Shown here: positions 45,617 through 53,319 of the stretch, piece by piece
How positions within the stretch are numbered: the stretch's first letter is position 1
Layout: every line of letters begins with the position of its first letter
Assembly (NCBI GenBank): GCA_003164035.1
Contig: PLRS01000007.1
Coordinates: 1 to 64,000, forward strand
DNA: 64,000 nt
Direction: 5' to 3'
DNA from: Bryobacterales bacterium
GTDB taxonomy: Bacteria; Acidobacteriota; Terriglobia; Bryobacterales; Bryobacteraceae
Position numbers and translations under genes: made by a program
The notes under the pieces: model-generated
Told to the model about the DNA's origin: nothing
What the model saw: only the letters and a program-made list of their open reading frames with translations
Databases searched by the model: none

Positions 45617-46978
45617 ATGGCGAATCTGCTGATTGTGGACGACGACCAGAATACGCTGGCCTCGCTGGCGCGGGCCTTCCGCATGGCCGGCCATGAGGCC
45701 ACGGTTTGCGACAACGCGGCGCGGGCGCTCGAATTGCTGCAGACGCGGCGGTTCGACATGATGATGTCCGACGTGGTGATGCCCGGCAAGGACGGGCTGG
45801 TGCTGCTCGAAGAGGTGCGCGGGCTGGGAATCTCGCTGCCGGTGGTGATGATTTCCGGACAGGCCAATATCGAAATGGCGGTACGCGCCACGCGGCTGGG
45901 CGCGGCCGATTTTCTGGAGAAGCCGCTTTCCACCGACAAGCTGCTGCTGACGGTAGACAACACGCTCAAGCTGAAACGCCTGGAGGAAGAAAACCGCGAC
46001 CTGCGGCGGCGCGTGGGCAGCCACGAAATCGTGTATGCGGGCGAGGCCATGCACCGGGTGATGGCGCAGGTGGAGCGGGTGGCGGCCAGCGAAGCGCGCA
46101 TCTGCATTCTGGGCGAGACGGGAACGGGAAAAGAGCTGATCGCGCGGGCGCTGCACGAAAACAGCCCGCGGCGCGGGGGCCCTTTTGTCACCCTGAATTG
46201 CGCCGCCGTGCCGGCCGAGCTGATCGAAAGCGAGCTGTTCGGCCACGAAAAGGGCTCTTTCACCGGCGCGGTATCGCGGCATATCGGCCGCTTCGAGCAG
46301 GCCAATCACGGCACTTTGTTTCTGGACGAAGTAGGCGACATGCCGGTGCTTATGCAATCGAAGCTTCTACGCGTGCTGGAAGAGCGGCAGGTGGAGCGCA
46401 TCGGCGGCGACCGCAGCATCGCCGTGGACGTGCGCGTGGTGGTGGCCACCCACCGCAACCTGGAAGAGCTGGTGCTAAAGGGCGCATTCCGCCAGGATCT
46501 GTATCACCGGATCTTCGTCTTCCCCCTGTTGCTGCCGCCGCTGCGCGAGCGCACCGACGACATTGCCGCCCTGGTGGCGCATTTCGCTGCGCAGGTCGCC
46601 GCGATCAACGGATGGAAGACGAAGCCGTTTCAGCCGGATGCCATCGCCGAGCTGCAACGATACGCCTGGCCCGGCAACATCCGCGAGTTGCGCAACGTGG
46701 TGGAGCGTCTGTTGCTGCTGGCCGATGGCCCGGTGGACGCCGCGGCGGTGCGTCTGGCGCTGCCGGCGACGGCCGGCGGAGGGTACGCGCAAACAGCCAC
46801 GGGCACGCTCTCCCAACGCATGGACTTCTTCGAACGGGAGCAGATTCTGGAAGAGCTGAAGCGGCATAACCAGCGCATGACCGACACGGCGCGGGCGCTG
46901 GGCCTGGAGCGCAGCCATTTGTATAAGAAGTGCCAGGCGCTGGGAATCGATTTAAGGGCGCTGCGGGGCGGGAAATAG
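45617..46978 (+). CDS. Sigma54-dependent NtrC-family response regulator
   Basis: 453 residues. The receiver domain (1-120) has the phosphorylatable Asp 52 in MMMSDVVMPGKDG. The AAA+ domain has Walker A LGETGTGKELIARAL, the sigma54 loop GSFTGA (usually GAFTGA), and Walker B TLFLDEVGDM, followed by RIGGDRSIAVDVRVV. A Fis-type helix-turn-helix ends it (TDTARALGLERSHLYKKCQA). It would activate sigma54 promoters in response to the preceding kinase. Its targets are unknown. Confidence 0.93.
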   Translation: MANLLIVDDDQNTLASLARAFRMAGHEATVCDNAARALELLQTRRFDMMMSDVVMPGKDGLVLLEEVRGLGISLPVVMISGQANIEMAVRATRLGAADFLEKPLSTDKLLLTVDNTLKLKRLEEENRDLRRRVGSHEIVYAGEAMHRVMAQVERVAASEARICILGETGTGKELIARALHENSPRRGGPFVTLNCAAVPAELIESELFGHEKGSFTGAVSRHIGRFEQANHGTLFLDEVGDMPVLMQSKLLRVLEERQVERIGGDRSIAVDVRVVVATHRNLEELVLKGAFRQDLYHRIFVFPLLLPPLRERTDDIAALVAHFAAQVAAINGWKTKPFQPDAIAELQRYAWPGNIRELRNVVERLLLLADGPVDAAAVRLALPATAGGGYAQTATGTLSQRMDFFEREQILEELKRHNQRMTDTARALGLERSHLYKKCQALGIDLRALRGGK

Positions 46979-47112
46979 GTGGCGTAAATTCGATTTGAGC
47001 CACCGATCAACGCCGATAAATTCATTGATTTCTCAACCCTTGTTCGTCCCCCTTCCTCCTGAAGTCGCCTCGACATTCCGTAGACCTGATGAAATTAGGC
47101 GCAGCCATTTTG

Positions 47113-47136
47113 GTGGGGCAGGCGGTTCCGCCTGCC
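47113..47136. repeat. Family C end (GGTGGGGCAGGCGG...)
   Basis: GGTGGGGCAGGCGGTTCCGC followed by CTGC resembles the composite element at 22707-22932. Downstream, GGCATGCGCCACCCC (47173-47187) may be a worn partner. Confidence 0.6.
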
Positions 47137-47221
47137 CGCGCCGGCGCATGCGCCCGTCGTGCGCAAGCCAAGGCATGCGCCACCCCGGAACCGAAACCGG
47201 CTCGCCTTCAATACCACGACC

Positions 47222-47728
47222 TCAGGAGCGGGGGACGGTCCCTGGCGGGATCGTCTGTGGCGTCAGAAACCTCGCGTCACCCGACTCTTTGTTTACAACG
47301 GCTTGCGCAGAGGTTTCTGGAGAGCTAGGAGCCTTTTCGCTAATCCACTGTTTGAGTGCCTCGCCGGTATCGATAATATTGTCGACGCCCTCGAGAATTT
47401 GGCGGTAACAGTCCGGATGAATCTGGTTCTTCGAATATCCAGTAGGCCACCCCCGGCGGGAGTCTTGGCTGTTTGTAGCCAGCAACGATCCACGAATCCT
47501 CGAAGCTTTTCGTGCGCGCCCGCTCATGAGACCGCGCGACGGCTTGCCGACGAGCTCTGCTACCGCGCCGCAGGTTGCGCGTTGTTTGTGTGCGTCCAGG
47601 CGCGCAACAATCCCCTGAAGGCTCAGGCCGGACACCCCGGAGAACGTTGCTTCCTCTATTCGCCGATTCCTGGCGATCCGATCAGCAATGCGCTCCGCGG
47701 AAGTCATTTCGTGATACGCCTTGCTCAT
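47222..47728 (-). CDS. Conserved-looking protein of unknown function, 168 residues
   Basis: It starts at ATG 47728, overlapping the upstream stop by 4 bp. It begins MSKAYHEMTSAERIADRIAR, with VARLDAHKQRATCGAVAELV, GKPSRGLMSGRARKAS and WPTGYSKNQIHPDCYRQILE. The central region is reminiscent of small proteins I have seen annotated as hypothetical beside tiny antitoxin-like genes, but I cannot assign a function. The last ~20 residues lie in low-complexity repeat-like DNA near 47222, so the C-terminus may be altered. Confidence 0.6.
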   Translation of the reverse strand: MSKAYHEMTSAERIADRIARNRRIEEATFSGVSGLSLQGIVARLDAHKQRATCGAVAELVGKPSRGLMSGRARKASRIRGSLLATNSQDSRRGWPTGYSKNQIHPDCYRQILEGVDNIIDTGEALKQWISEKAPSSPETSAQAVVNKESGDARFLTPQTIPPGTVPRS

Positions 47729-47946
47729 CTCAATATCTCCGGCAGGCTCCCAATCAGTTCCGTGAATAACTCCGCAGGCCATCCATGTTGCACGGCCTCA
47801 TCCACCACGCGGGCCGACACCATAGAACGTGGAGGTGCCTCCGCGCACCCGGCTTGTGAAAGGCCATGGATGATCCGAGCCACCTCGTCCACCTGGTCCG
47901 GGCGCAGCTTCTTGAGCTCCGTAATTACATCTTCAACTGACGCCAT
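47725..47946 (-). CDS. Small antitoxin-like protein, 73 residues
   Basis: It encodes ASVEDVITELKKLRPDQVDE and then VVDEAVQHGWPAELFTELIG and SLPEILR. The N-terminal helix resembles short antitoxin-type proteins with ELKKLxPxxxxEV patterns. It is coupled (ATGA) to the 168-residue gene. The two-gene, overlapping layout is like a toxin-antitoxin pair, which is an inference only. Confidence 0.6.
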   Translation of the reverse strand: MASVEDVITELKKLRPDQVDEVARIIHGLSQAGCAEAPPRSMVSARVVDEAVQHGWPAELFTELIGSLPEILR

Positions 47947-48036
47947 ACTTCTACCCTATGCCAACTTCCGCTTCAACGGGGCGACCATGTCCGCGGCGGG
48001 GCTGAAGTCTGGCTGCTTGATATGCTGGAGGCTGCG

Positions 48037-49098
48037 GTGGACTTCAACCCCTCTTCAGTAGCGCGGGTGTGCGTCCGCTCCACCAACTGGCTGGGCGACG
48101 CGGTGATGTCGCTCGCGGCCATTCGCGCCATTCGGAATACGCTGCCGCACGCGCAACTGGCGCTGGTGGCGCGGCCGGGGCTGGCGGATTTGTTCAGCCG
48201 CGAAGGCGCCGTGGATCGGGTAATCCCGTATCCGGCGCCGCGCAATCTGGCGGCCCGGCGCGCCTTCGCCTCCCAGCTTCGCGAAGAGAGGTTCGATTGC
48301 GCCATCCTGCTGCAGAACGCCTTCGACGCGGCGCTGATCGCCTGGCTGGCGGGTATTCCGGAACGGATCGGCTACGGACGCGATGGCCGCGGCCGGTTGT
48401 TGACGCGCGCCATTCCCGTTCCCGAGCCCGGCGATATTCCGCGGCATGAGCGGTTTTATTACCTGGAACTGCTGCGCCGGGCGGGGATCATCGACCGATT
48501 TCCGCCCTGCGAATCGATTGTGCTGGAGAACGTCGAAACCGCGCGCCGCTCCGGGGCCGAACATCTGGCGGCGCTGGGCATCGCCGAGCCGGTGATCGGC
48601 ATCAGCCCGGGCGCGGCCTACGGGAACGCCAAACGGTGGATGAGCGAGCGCTTCGCCGAGTGCGGCCGTGCGCTGGCACCGGCGGATGGCACGGTGTTGG
48701 TGCTTGGTGCCTCGGCAGAGCGGGAGTTGGCGGAAACGGTGGCGCGGGGAATTCCCGGCGCGCGCAACCTGGCGGGTGAAACCACGCTCGGCGAGTTCAT
48801 CGACCTGGTTGCCTGTTGCCGGCTGTTTCTGTGCAACGATTCGGGCGCGATGCACGTGGCCTCCGCGCTGGGCGTACCGACGGTAGCGGTATTCGGCGCC
48901 ACCGACGACGTAACCACCGGACCGACCGGCTCGAACGCGGTGGTGGTCCGGGAGCACGCCGAGTGCAGCCCATGCCTGCTGCGCGAGTGCCCCATCGACC
49001 ACCGGTGCATGACGCGGGTTACGGCGGAGCGGGTGATTGAAGCTGCCGGGAAGCTTTGTGCCGGCGCGGTGATCAGCGGCAGCCCCATCAACCGCTGA
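48037..49098 (+). CDS. Glycosyltransferase family 9, LPS heptosyltransferase II-like
   Basis: 353 residues from GTG 48037, which has GGAGG 5 nt upstream; ATG 48022 is an alternative. The GT9 N-terminal fold is visible in VRSTNWLGDAVMSLAAIRAI, LALVARPGLADLFSREG and ILLQNAFDAALIAWLAGIPE. The donor domain has VIGISPGAAYGNAKRWMSER and FLCNDSGAMHVASALGVPTV, then VFGATDDVTTGP. WaaF-like enzymes add ADP-heptose to the LPS inner core. A second GT9 gene is at 50076. Confidence 0.88.
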   Translation: MDFNPSSVARVCVRSTNWLGDAVMSLAAIRAIRNTLPHAQLALVARPGLADLFSREGAVDRVIPYPAPRNLAARRAFASQLREERFDCAILLQNAFDAALIAWLAGIPERIGYGRDGRGRLLTRAIPVPEPGDIPRHERFYYLELLRRAGIIDRFPPCESIVLENVETARRSGAEHLAALGIAEPVIGISPGAAYGNAKRWMSERFAECGRALAPADGTVLVLGASAERELAETVARGIPGARNLAGETTLGEFIDLVACCRLFLCNDSGAMHVASALGVPTVAVFGATDDVTTGPTGSNAVVVREHAECSPCLLRECPIDHRCMTRVTAERVIEAAGKLCAGAVISGSPINR

Positions 49099-49136
49099 TG
49101 AGCACGGGTTCCGCTCGTCTGCTATCCTACTGGCAG

Positions 49137-49154
49137 AAGCAACTTGAATTGCTT
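49137..49154. promoter_or_regulatory. Inverted repeat before the AbrB/RelE module
   Basis: AAGCAA and TTGCTT flank CTTGAA, 5 bp upstream of the antitoxin ATG. Candidate operator for autoregulation. Confidence 0.4.
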
Positions 49155-49159
49155 GCCCT

Positions 49160-49444
49160 ATGACTGTGACCGTCAGCAATAAGGCCGAGTTGGTAGTGCC
49201 GCCCAGCGTGCAGCGCCAGGCCGGGATCCAGCCCGGCGACCGGCTGGAGTTTAGGGTCAATTCCCGCACCATCACAATTACTCCGGCTACCTATAAGCCG
49301 ACCAAATCCGAACTGGCGGCGATTCGCAAAGGGGAAGCCGCCATTGCCCGCGGCGAGTCTGTATCCTTAGCCGATTTTCTCCATGGCGTGGACCGTAACC
49401 GTCGCAAAGCCGGCACAAAAGCAAGCCGCAAGGTTTCCCGCTAA
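49160..49444 (+). CDS. AbrB/MazE-like antitoxin
   Basis: 94 residues. TVTVSNKAELVVPPSVQRQA and GIQPGDRLEFRVNSRTITI form the AbrB-type hairpin. A C-terminal helix and a basic tail follow. Its last 62 bp overlap the RelE-like toxin gene in another frame, so the two are tightly coupled. An inverted repeat AAGCAA-CTTGAA-TTGCTT (49137-49154) lies 5 bp before the ATG and may be its operator. Confidence 0.83.
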   Translation: MTVTVSNKAELVVPPSVQRQAGIQPGDRLEFRVNSRTITITPATYKPTKSELAAIRKGEAAIARGESVSLADFLHGVDRNRRKAGTKASRKVSR

Positions 49445-49640
49445 GGACCAGGACCGGGTTGCCGCCGCCATCCGTTCGATGGCCGTCGATCCTTTCAGCG
49501 CCGATGTCCTCAAGCTGGAAGGCCAAGGCAATCGCTGGCGCCGCCGCGTCGGCAGCTACCGAATTTTTTTCGCCGTCGATACTACCGCCAAAGCAGTAGC
49601 AGTCAGCGCAATCCTGCGCCGGACATCGAGTACGTATTAG
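49383..49640 (+). CDS. RelE/ParE-family toxin
   Basis: 85 residues. AWTVTVAKPAQKQAARFPAK, VLKLEGQGNRWRRRVGSYRI and FFAVDTTAKAVAVSAILRR match the RelE/ParE fold, including the WRxRVGxYRIxF core. It overlaps the antitoxin gene by 62 bp. It may be an mRNA interferase or gyrase toxin; the sequence does not decide. Confidence 0.86.
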   Translation: MAWTVTVAKPAQKQAARFPAKDQDRVAAAIRSMAVDPFSADVLKLEGQGNRWRRRVGSYRIFFAVDTTAKAVAVSAILRRTSSTY

Positions 49641-49714
49641 GAACATGATGGCGCGCTTCCCGCCTGCGCTACATTGGTTCTAAGCTGGCGTGTGCGCGCC
49701 GGCTGGCACACTCC

Positions 49715-50083
49715 ATGGATACTCGCAGCAAGATCGTCACGCCGGAGGCACTGGCGGCTCTGGGGGTGAATGGGCCCACGGTCGCGGTCGGGTATTTCGA
49801 CGTGCTGCGGGCCGGGCACGTCGTGGAACTGGAAGCGCTCGCCGGCGCCGGGCCGCTGGTCGCGGTGGTTCTGCCGCTCGAAGGCGAACTGCTGGCCCAG
49901 CGTTCGCGGGCGGAATTGGTTGCGGCGCTGCGGGCGGTGGATTACGTGGTGGCAGCGGAAGATTCCGATCCATCCAAGCTGCTCGACCGGTTGCGGCCTT
50001 CCCGCGTGGCGCACCTGGAAACGGCGGACCTGCGCCGCCGCCATGAGCTGATCGAAAATGTCCGCCGCCGACACCATGCCTGA
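49715..50083 (+). CDS. HldE C-domain-like nucleotidyltransferase with altered active site
   Basis: 122 residues. The fold matches the cytidylyl/adenylyltransferase half of HldE: SKIVTPEALAALG, PTVAVGYFDVLRAGHVVELE, RSRAELVAALRAVDYVVAAE and DRLRPSRVAHLE. The family motif GCFDxLHxGH is here GYFDVLRAGH, so the first His of the HxGH catalytic pair is Arg, and the usual Cys is Tyr. It lies between two heptosyltransferase-like genes and overlaps the second by 26 bp. It is probably non-catalytic or changed in function. Confidence 0.75.
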   Translation: MDTRSKIVTPEALAALGVNGPTVAVGYFDVLRAGHVVELEALAGAGPLVAVVLPLEGELLAQRSRAELVAALRAVDYVVAAEDSDPSKLLDRLRPSRVAHLETADLRRRHELIENVRRRHHA

Positions 50084-51038
50084 ACTTCGGCTGCTGGTTG
50101 TGCGCCTGGGCGCCATGGGCGACGTGCTGCACGCTTTGCCCGCGGTAGGTTCGCTGAAGGCCAGCCATCCCGCCGCGCGCATCACCTGGGCGATAGAGCC
50201 GCGGTGGGCGCCGCTTCTCGAAGGCAACCCCTATCTGGACCGGGTGGTGATGATCGAGCGCGGCAGCCTGGCTTCGCTTCGCGAAAGCTGGCGCGAACTG
50301 CGCTCGGAGCCGTACCATTGCGCGGTGGATTTTCAGGGTTTGTTGAAATCGGCGCTGGTGGCGAAACTGGCCCGCCCGGGCCGCCTGTTCGGTTTCGACC
50401 GCTGCCAGGTGCGCGAGCGGGCGGCCAACTTGTTTTATTCCGATACGGTTCATTCCAGCGCCGCGCATCGCGTGGATCAATGCCTCGACCTGGCGGCGGC
50501 GGTGCCCGGTACGAACACCAGGTTTCGCGATTTCCCGCTGCCCGCGGGACGGCCGGAAGGGGAACTGCCGGCTGGCGATTTTGTGCTGGCGTCGCCGGTG
50601 GCGGGATGGCGCGGGAAACAATGGCCGCTGGAGTTTTACGCCGCATTGGCGGTGCGTTTGCGGCGTGAGTTGAACTTGCCGCTGGTGTGGAACGTCCCAT
50701 CGGCCGGGAGCGTGCCCGCAATCGAGGGAGTGGGGCTGCACGTTTCGTCGCTGGAGGGGTTGATTTGGGCCACGCGGCGGGCCACGGCCATCGTCGGCGT
50801 GGACAGCGGCCCCATGCACCTGGCGGCCGCGCTGGCGAAGCCTGGCGTGGCGATTTTCGGCCCCACCGATCCGGCGCGCAACGGCCCTTACCAGGCCGGC
50901 GCCGGCCTGCGCGTCCTTCGCGACGCGGGCGCCGTCACCAGCTACCAGCGTGGCGATACCATAGACGACAGCATGCGCCGCATTTCACCCGACCAGGTTT
51001 TCGAGACACTGCGCGAAGCTCTCGGGTTTGCCGCTTGA
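50076..51038 (+). CDS. Glycosyltransferase family 9, LPS heptosyltransferase I-like
   Basis: 320 residues from ATG 50076; ATG 50058 would add six. Motifs: ELRLLVVRLGAMGDVLHALP, WAIEPRWAPLLEGNPYLDRV, DFQGLLKSALVAKLARPG, FVLASPVAGWRGKQWPLEFY, and the donor-binding region VGVDSGPMHLAAALAKPGVA with IFGPTDPARNGPY. WaaC-type enzymes add the first heptose to Kdo. The gene overlaps its neighbours on both sides (ATGA/TGATG), so it belongs to an LPS-core operon with the nucleotidyltransferase-like and ICMT-like genes. Confidence 0.88.
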   Translation: MPELRLLVVRLGAMGDVLHALPAVGSLKASHPAARITWAIEPRWAPLLEGNPYLDRVVMIERGSLASLRESWRELRSEPYHCAVDFQGLLKSALVAKLARPGRLFGFDRCQVRERAANLFYSDTVHSSAAHRVDQCLDLAAAVPGTNTRFRDFPLPAGRPEGELPAGDFVLASPVAGWRGKQWPLEFYAALAVRLRRELNLPLVWNVPSAGSVPAIEGVGLHVSSLEGLIWATRRATAIVGVDSGPMHLAAALAKPGVAIFGPTDPARNGPYQAGAGLRVLRDAGAVTSYQRGDTIDDSMRRISPDQVFETLREALGFAA

Positions 51039-51592
51039 TGCCGCGGTTCCCCAAGCCTTACGCCGACGCGGTGGCGCGCCTGCGGGTGCCGTCCGGATTC
51101 CTGCTGGTGCTGGTGTTCGCCTGGTTTTCGCACCCCACCGCGCGCTCTTTGTGGACCGGCCTGCCGCTGTCGCTGGCCGGCCTGGCGCTGCGCGGATGGG
51201 CTGCTGGCTGCCTGGCCAAGAACCGGCAACTGGCTACCGGCGGACCGTATGCTCATACCCGCAATCCGCTCTACATCGGCACGCTGCTGGTGGCGGCCGG
51301 GCTCTCCGTCGCCGCGCGCAGCCCGTGGCTGGCGATTCTATTCGTAGTGGTATTTGTTTTGGTTTACCTTCCCGTGATTCAACTGGAGGAGCAGCACCTG
51401 CGCCAGATTTTTCCAGGCTACGCGAACTACGCCGCTCGAGTTCCGGCGCTCTGGCCGCGGCTTCGGCCCGCGCCGCAAAATAGTCCGAATCCTTTTTCCT
51501 TCCATTTGTATCTAGTGAACCAGGAGTATCAAGCCGGGGCGGGTTTTGCTGCCGGGATGCTGTTCCTTCTTTGGAAACTGTGGTTCGCCTAG
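51038..51592 (+). CDS. ICMT/PEMT-like membrane methyltransferase
   Basis: 184 residues with about four membrane helices. The conserved C-terminal core reads GGPYAHTRNPLYIGTLLVAA, then LEEQHLRQIFPGYANYAARV, which holds the SAM-binding RNPxY and the ExxL...Y residues of isoprenylcysteine carboxyl methyltransferase-like proteins. In bacteria the acceptor is usually unknown. It overlaps the GT9 stop by one base and ends at a strong terminator. Confidence 0.85.
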   Translation: MPRFPKPYADAVARLRVPSGFLLVLVFAWFSHPTARSLWTGLPLSLAGLALRGWAAGCLAKNRQLATGGPYAHTRNPLYIGTLLVAAGLSVAARSPWLAILFVVVFVLVYLPVIQLEEQHLRQIFPGYANYAARVPALWPRLRPAPQNSPNPFSFHLYLVNQEYQAGAGFAAGMLFLLWKLWFA

Positions 51593-51593
51593 G

Positions 51594-51624
51594 ACGGGCG
51601 TTTTCTGCGAGACGCCCGTTCTTT
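51594..51624 (+). terminator. Rho-independent-like terminator after the LPS-core operon
   Basis: ACGGGCGT (51594-51601) pairs with ACGCCCGT (51612-51619) around a 10-nt loop, followed by TCTTT. It begins 1 bp after the ICMT-like stop. Confidence 0.7.
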
Positions 51625-51739
51625 CCGTCTTCACAGCCGCCCAGTGCGAGAACGATCCTTCAAATCAAGCTACCGATACGCCGATCGCGAGTCGCCGCCG
51701 TGCCGGCGCGCCGTAGCAGGCAAACGCGATGAAATACTC

Positions 51740-51780
51740 CAAAGACCGCTGCTTTGCGGTCGCGGCTCGGCCGGGTCGCC
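51740..51780. repeat. Possible family B fragment
   Basis: GACCGCTGCTTTGCGGTCGC followed by GGCTCGG resembles one family B arm, with GACCGC/GCGGTC able to pair. It lies upstream of the efflux operon. Confidence 0.4.
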
Positions 51781-51850
51781 CGCATTCCCTAGAATCCCAA
51801 TGGCCCTGTCCGCTTTGACAGACGGCCCTCCAACCGGAGATCCTCAAAAG

Positions 51851-53317
51851 ATGCGACTCGAATTGCGCGTTACCGCTCTGGCAGTGTGCGCCGGCGCGTT
51901 GCTGTATGCCCAGGCACCACCCGAATCGGGACCGCAGCCCACCCGCGCCACCCAACTGCCGCTCTCCGGCCGCGGCGTCATCCAGGCCGCCAGTCCGGGC
52001 GCCGTTCCCCCGTCGCAGGCGCCCGGTCCGTCCTTCGCCCTGTCGCTGGAGGAAGCCATTCGCCGCGGCGTGTCCGCCAACCTCAGCATGCTCGCTTCCA
52101 GCGCGTCCGTGCGCCAGGCGCAAGGAATCGCCAACCAGGAACGCAGCAATTTGCTCCCGACCGTGACCGCGGGCCTCGCGGCGGACGATCAACAGAGCGA
52201 CCTGGCCGCGCTCGGCTTTAGCGCCATCAAGCTGCCCAGCTTCGACGGGATCAGCTTCAACTTTCCCTCCGTGATCGGCCCGTATCATTATTTCGACCTT
52301 CGCGCGGGCGTGTCGCAGGCGCTTCTCGACCTAGCGCGCCGGCGCAACTGGCGCGCCAGCCAGGTGTCCGAAAAGGCGGTCCGGCTTGGGGCCGACGACG
52401 CGCGCGACGTGGTGGTCGCCGCCGTCACTACCGGCTACCTGGACGTGCTCGCCGCCGCCGCCCGCGTGGATGTCGCGCGCGCCCAGGTCGCGGCGGCGCA
52501 GGCCGTGGCGCAGCAGGCCACCGACCGGCACGCCTCCGGCCTGGCGGCGCGCATCGACGTCACCCGCACCCAGGTGGAGCTGATTACCAATCAACAGCGG
52601 CTGACCTCCAATGAAAACGATCTGGCCAAGCGCAAAATCGCCCTGGCGCGGTTGATTGGCCTGGCGCCGGGCCAGCCGTTCACTCTTAGCGACACCATGG
52701 TGTTCGCCCCGCTGGCCGATCTGACCGTGGAGCAGGCCATCGAACGCGCTCTCGCCGGCCGCGCCGATCGGAAAGCCGCCGAAGCCCAGGTCCGCGCGGC
52801 CGAAACCGCTCGCGGCGCGGTGGAAGCGGAGCGCTATCCCACCGCGTCGGTCAACGCCGATTACGGCGTAATCGGCACCGGGCCGGAGAATTCCCACGGC
52901 ACTTTTACCCTGACCGGCTCCGTGCGCGTGCCGCTGTTTCAGGGCGGCCGTGTAGCGGCCGATCGCGAGCAGGCCGAAGCCGTGCTCAGCCAGCGCCGGG
53001 CGGAGTATCGGGAAATCGGCAGCCGCATCGATGCCGAAGTGCGCTCGGCGTTTCTCGATTTGGAATCGGCCGCTACCCAGGTCGCCGCGGCGCGTAGCAA
53101 TCGCGATCTGGCCAACGAAACCCTGGACCAGGCGCGCGACCGCTTTGCCGCCGGCGTGGCCGACACCGTGGAAGTGGTGCAGGCGCAGGAATCGGTGGCC
53201 GCGGCCGAGCAGGACCTGGTCTCCGCCCTGTACGCGCACAATCGCGCCAAAGCCGATCTGGCGCGGGCGCTGGGCGAGACCGATCGGAACATCAAGCAGT
53301 TCATGGGGAGACCGTAA
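51851..53317 (+). CDS. TolC-family outer-membrane efflux protein
   Basis: 488 residues from ATG 51851 (GGAGAT upstream). A signal peptide ends near GALLYAQA, followed by a Pro-rich lead. Two OEP repeats follow: AIRRGVSANLSMLASSASVR to TRTQVELITNQQRLTSNEND, and IERALAGRADRKAAEAQVRA to AEQDLVSALYAHNRAKADL. These coil and barrel segments form the TolC tunnel. The periplasmic adaptor begins 2 bp after the stop, so the three efflux parts are one operon. Confidence 0.9.
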   Translation: MRLELRVTALAVCAGALLYAQAPPESGPQPTRATQLPLSGRGVIQAASPGAVPPSQAPGPSFALSLEEAIRRGVSANLSMLASSASVRQAQGIANQERSNLLPTVTAGLAADDQQSDLAALGFSAIKLPSFDGISFNFPSVIGPYHYFDLRAGVSQALLDLARRRNWRASQVSEKAVRLGADDARDVVVAAVTTGYLDVLAAAARVDVARAQVAAAQAVAQQATDRHASGLAARIDVTRTQVELITNQQRLTSNENDLAKRKIALARLIGLAPGQPFTLSDTMVFAPLADLTVEQAIERALAGRADRKAAEAQVRAAETARGAVEAERYPTASVNADYGVIGTGPENSHGTFTLTGSVRVPLFQGGRVAADREQAEAVLSQRRAEYREIGSRIDAEVRSAFLDLESAATQVAAARSNRDLANETLDQARDRFAAGVADTVEVVQAQESVAAAEQDLVSALYAHNRAKADLARALGETDRNIKQFMGRP

Positions 53318-53319
53318 GC

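Noticed and set aside
46252-46275. GSFTGA instead of GAFTGA in the regulator as a sign of sigma54 independence
   Set aside because: Only the second residue differs, the Phe-Thr-Gly core is intact, and Ser is a small substitution; not enough to claim loss of sigma54 contact.
44654-46357. A 567-codon minus-strand frame opposite the histidine kinase and regulator
   Set aside because: Spans the junction of two real genes and is His/Arg/Gln-rich without motifs.
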